This document shows positions 61,307 to 64,000 of a stretch of DNA of 64,000 nt, piece by piece (the first letter of the stretch is position 1; each line of letters starts with the position of its first letter). The position numbers and the translations under genes were made by a program. Origin of the DNA: Cellulomonas sp. P24 (GTDB lineage: Bacteria > Actinomycetota > Actinomycetes > Actinomycetales > Cellulomonadaceae); NCBI RefSeq assembly GCF_024704385.1, contig NZ_JAJDFX010000002.1:3348001-3412000 (forward strand). Direction: 5' to 3'. The notes beneath the pieces are model-generated. The model was not told where the DNA came from, searched no databases, and saw only the letters and a program-made list of their open reading frames with translations.

Positions 61307-63535
61307 TCAGGCCTGCTCGGTCGTCGCCGCTGCATCGGCCGACGGCGCCTCGTCGGTCGGGCTCTCCTGCTCAGGCGCCTGATCCACCTCGGTCGTCTGC
61401 TCGTCGCTCGACTCGGTGTCGCCGGGGCCGTCAGCCACGGGTGTGGTCACGGCACCGGTCGGCTGCACGTCGTCGGGCGCGGTCTCGTCGTCGGCACGGT
61501 CGGTCTCGGCGTCGAGAGCCTGGGCCTGTGCCGCTGCGGCGGCAGACACCGGGGCAGGGCGACCCTTCGGGCGCGACGGGCTCGACGACGCGGCCGCCCC
61601 GACGGGCTGCTGGGGGCGTGCGGCGGCCTTCGGGCTGGTCCGGGCAGGCGCCGGGGCCTTGCTGGCGGCTGCGAACTCCGCCTCGGCCTTCTCGGCGCGT
61701 TCCAGGACCGACCGGTTCGGCACCGGGTCGTTGCCGAGGAGGTGTCGCAGCTCGTCGAGGTAGGACGTGATCGACTCGCGCTGGCGGTTGAGGTCCTCGA
61801 CCTGCCGCTGTGCCGTGGTCCGCTCCCGTTCCGCCTCGGTCATCGACTCGGACAGTGTCTTCTCGGCGTGCTCGCGTGCCTCGGCGACCACCCGGTCGGC
61901 GTTCCGGCGGGCGTTCGAGAGCAGCTCCTTGGCGTGGGCATCGGCGTCGGACCGGATCTTCTCGGCCTGCTCGAGGGCCTTGGCGACGCGCTGCTCGGCC
62001 TCGGCGGCGTGCGCCTCGGCGTCGCGCACGAGCCGCTCGGTCTCCACCCGGGCCGTCTCGTGCCGTTCGGCGTCCGCACGTTCAGCCGCCTCGCGCCGGG
62101 AGGCGATGTCGACCTCGGCGTCGGCGAGCGCCTGCTGCGCCTGCTGCAGCAGGGCGTCGCTCCGCGCCTTCGCCGACGAGACCGTCTCTGCGGCGGTGCG
62201 GTTCGCTTCGGTGAGCTGGCGCTCCACCTCGAGCCGGGTGCTCTCACGGAGCTCGGTGACCTCCCGATCTGCCGTGGCCCGCTGCTCGGAGGTCTCCCGC
62301 TCGGCGAGGTCCCTCGCCTCGGAGGTCTCCCGTTCTGTCGTCGCCCGAAGGTGGTCGGTCTCGTGCGCGGCACGCTCGCGCAGCTCGGTCGTCTCACGTT
62401 CGGCGGTCGCGCGCAGCTCGGCGACGTACTGCTCCGCCTCCTCGCGAGTGGTCGAGATCTCCTGGTCGAGCTGGGCACGCTGAGCCGCTGCCTCGTCCGC
62501 GACCGCGGTGCGCAGCTCGGCGGTCTCGCGATCTGCCGTCGCCCGGACGAACGCGGCGTACTGGTCTGCCTCGGTCCGGAGGGCTGCGGCCTCGGTCATC
62601 GCGCGGTGGCGGCTGGCCGCTGCCTCGCGCTCGGCGGTCGCCGTGAGGTTGTCGGCGTACTCCTGTGCCTGGGCCCGCAGAGACGTCGTCTCGGCTGCGA
62701 CGATCTGACGGGCGTCGGCGACCTCGGCGGCGGCGACCGAGCGGGTCATCGCGGCGTACTTCTCGGCGTCGGACCGCATCGCTGCCAGCTCCGCCTCGAC
62801 GCGCTGACGCAGGGCCGTGGTGTCGGCGTCGGCGGACTGACGCAGGTCCTGCGCGTAGCGCTCGGCCTCCTCGCGCTGCGCCGAGGTCTCGGCCTCGGTC
62901 GTCGCGCGGAGCTCGGCGGCGGCGCGCTCGGTGCTGACGCGGAGCTCGGTGCTCTCGCGCTCGACGGTCGCTCGCAAGGTCCCCAGCTCGCGCTCGAGGC
63001 CGGTGCGACGCTCGCTCTCCTCGGTCGTGATGGCGCTCTGGATGCGGGCGGCCTCACGCTCCGCTGAGCTCACCAGCTCCTCGGCACGGCGCTCGGCAGA
63101 CATCAGCGTGCTCTCTGCCTCGGACGCGGCCGAGCTGCGCACCTCTTCGGCCTCACGCCGAGCGGTGGCCAAGAGCTCGGCGACCTCGTTCTCCGCCCGT
63201 GCGCGCAGCTGTCCGGCCGCGAGCTTGGCCCGCGCGAGAGCGTCGGAGGCCTGTGCGTTGGCCTGCGCGACCACGTCGGACGACTGCTCCTCTGCGGAGC
63301 GGAGCAGCTGTTCGATCCGGGAGCCGAGCCCGGAGTAGGTCGGCCGTTCGGCCTCGCGGAGCTGGCGGTGCGCCTCGGAGAGCTCACCGGACACCTGCAG
63401 GGTCTTCGCGTCGAGCTGTTCGACCTGCGTGCGGGCGTCGGCGAGCGCCTTCTCGAGCGCCTCGAGCCTGGCGTCGACCTGCGTACGGTCGTAGCCACGC
63501 ATGACGACAGGGAACAGCGAGCGGTCTTCGGGCAC
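61307..63535 (-). CDS. Scy/DivIVA-like long coiled-coil protein
   Basis: The 742-residue protein starts at a GTG five bases behind AGGAGG. Its N-terminus SLFPVVMRGYDRTQVDARL is the DivIVA membrane-binding type domain (RGYDRxQVD). From about 70 to 570 it is one long coiled coil built on repeated ERETxELR-type units, with many Ala, Glu, Arg and Thr. The last 120 residues are Pro/Ala- then acidic low-complexity. The design resembles Scy of Streptomyces, a cytoskeletal organiser of polar growth. In a non-filamentous host its role is less clear. The repeats account for the many overlapping open frames here. Confidence 0.8.
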   Translation of the reverse strand: MPEDRSLFPVVMRGYDRTQVDARLEALEKALADARTQVEQLDAKTLQVSGELSEAHRQLREAERPTYSGLGSRIEQLLRSAEEQSSDVVAQANAQASDALARAKLAAGQLRARAENEVAELLATARREAEEVRSSAASEAESTLMSAERRAEELVSSAEREAARIQSAITTEESERRTGLERELGTLRATVERESTELRVSTERAAAELRATTEAETSAQREEAERYAQDLRQSADADTTALRQRVEAELAAMRSDAEKYAAMTRSVAAAEVADARQIVAAETTSLRAQAQEYADNLTATAEREAAASRHRAMTEAAALRTEADQYAAFVRATADRETAELRTAVADEAAAQRAQLDQEISTTREEAEQYVAELRATAERETTELRERAAHETDHLRATTERETSEARDLAERETSEQRATADREVTELRESTRLEVERQLTEANRTAAETVSSAKARSDALLQQAQQALADAEVDIASRREAAERADAERHETARVETERLVRDAEAHAAEAEQRVAKALEQAEKIRSDADAHAKELLSNARRNADRVVAEAREHAEKTLSESMTEAERERTTAQRQVEDLNRQRESITSYLDELRHLLGNDPVPNRSVLERAEKAEAEFAAASKAPAPARTSPKAAARPQQPVGAAASSSPSRPKGRPAPVSAAAAAQAQALDAETDRADDETAPDDVQPTGAVTTPVADGPGDTESSDEQTTEVDQAPEQESPTDEAPSADAAATTEQA

Positions 63536-63720
63536 AACAACCTCCTGGACGCCGCCTGGCGTCGAACGCATCAATGCCGTCGGGCGTCACGACCTGCCGA
63601 CCGGCGAGTTGTCCGCAGCCCAGGATATAGGGCGCCGGGAAGCGGTGCGGAGCGATCGTCTGGCTGCCGCAGCTCACCCGCTCGCCTATCCTTGATCGTC
63701 CCCTCAGAGAAGGATCGTGT

Positions 63721-64000
63721 GTGCGACAACGACTGACCGTCCTCGTCCTGGGCGTCCTGGGAGCGGTGCTGATCGCGCTCGGAATCGCCTCGGCGACGGT
63801 CTGGCGCGCCGACGACGTCCTGGTCGCGAGGGCCACGGCGGAGGCCGGCACGACGCTCCTGGTGACCGATCCTGGCGTCCTCTCCCTCGCCGGTCATCCG
63901 GTGACGGTGACGGCGAGCGCCCCGGGCACGGTCGTGGTCGCGATCGGTCGCGACACGGACGTCAACGGCTGGGTCGGGTCGGACCGCGTCACGCACGTGA
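63721..64000 (+). CDS. Unknown membrane-anchored or secreted protein, N-terminal part
   Basis: From a GTG at 63721 (AGAAGGA seven bases before) 93 codons run to the right edge. The start VRQRLTVLVLGVLGAVLIAL is a positively charged, hydrophobic signal anchor or signal peptide. The rest is a beta-rich exported domain with repeated valine and no motif I know. TATCCT at 63687-63692 is a plausible -10. It diverges from the coiled-coil gene. Confidence 0.7.
   Translation, partial: MRQRLTVLVLGVLGAVLIALGIASATVWRADDVLVARATAEAGTTLLVTDPGVLSLAGHPVTVTASAPGTVVVAIGRDTDVNGWVGSDRVTHV

Overview
The window is very GC-rich, almost fully coding DNA from an actinobacterium. The gene order hom-thrC-thrB-rho-prfA-prmC-tsaC-wecA-atpI-atpBEFHAGDC-DUF2550-nucS, the acyl-CoA carboxylase set with an epsilon subunit, the NucS mismatch endonuclease and the many TAnnnT promoters placed six bases before a start codon all fit that phylum. 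A CebR/CelR-type operator in front of a family 1 beta-glucosidase, together with a fermentative AdhE, suggests a cellulolytic facultative anaerobe such as Cellulomonas or a relative. That genus-level placement is inference.

Layout: 1-380 holds the start of an iron permease (efeU) behind a DtxR/IdeR-type iron box. 0.5-11.2 kb is an acyl-CoA carboxylase neighbourhood: Nudix hydrolase, biotin carboxylase/BCCP subunit, Maf, VKOR, DUF885, then accD, an unknown protein and accE in one coupled operon, with birA divergent and followed by a class III cyclase. 11.1-19.7 kb holds an SRAP protein, a Bcr/CflA-type transporter, a lipoprotein, adhE, a Na+/H+ antiporter, DUF427 and NIPSNAP. 19.9-33.0 kb is a complete type I-E CRISPR-Cas locus (cas3, casABCDE, cas1, cas2) with 62 well-preserved repeats and decayed repeats at its far end, followed by tRNA-Arg(CCG). 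33.2-35.3 kb is a divergent GntR/CynX-type transporter pair. 35.3-42 kb makes arginyl-tRNA synthetase and the aspartate-family amino acids lysine and threonine. 42-47 kb holds rho, prfA, prmC and tsaC; 47-56 kb the WecA-type transferase and the whole F-type ATP synthase; 56-64 kb DUF2550, nucS, beta-glucosidase, a small zinc-ribbon-like protein, two hydrolases, an unknown protein, a Scy/DivIVA-like coiled-coil protein and the start of an unknown membrane-anchored protein.

Two cross-cutting observations matter most. First, four genes (Bcr/CflA transporter, cas1, thrB, tsaC) are each broken by a single-base indel in a G or C run, and three CRISPR repeats have lost one G from their G5 run; this looks like homopolymer sequencing error rather than four pseudogenes, since thrB and tsaC are normally needed. 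Second, many genes begin exactly six bases after a TAnnnT -10 element, the signature of leaderless transcripts. I found no convincing new defence or mobile system and no insertion sequence. The least-explained genes are the protein coupled between accD and accE, the cyclase with a hexapeptide-repeat tail, and the coiled-coil protein at 61.3-63.5 kb.
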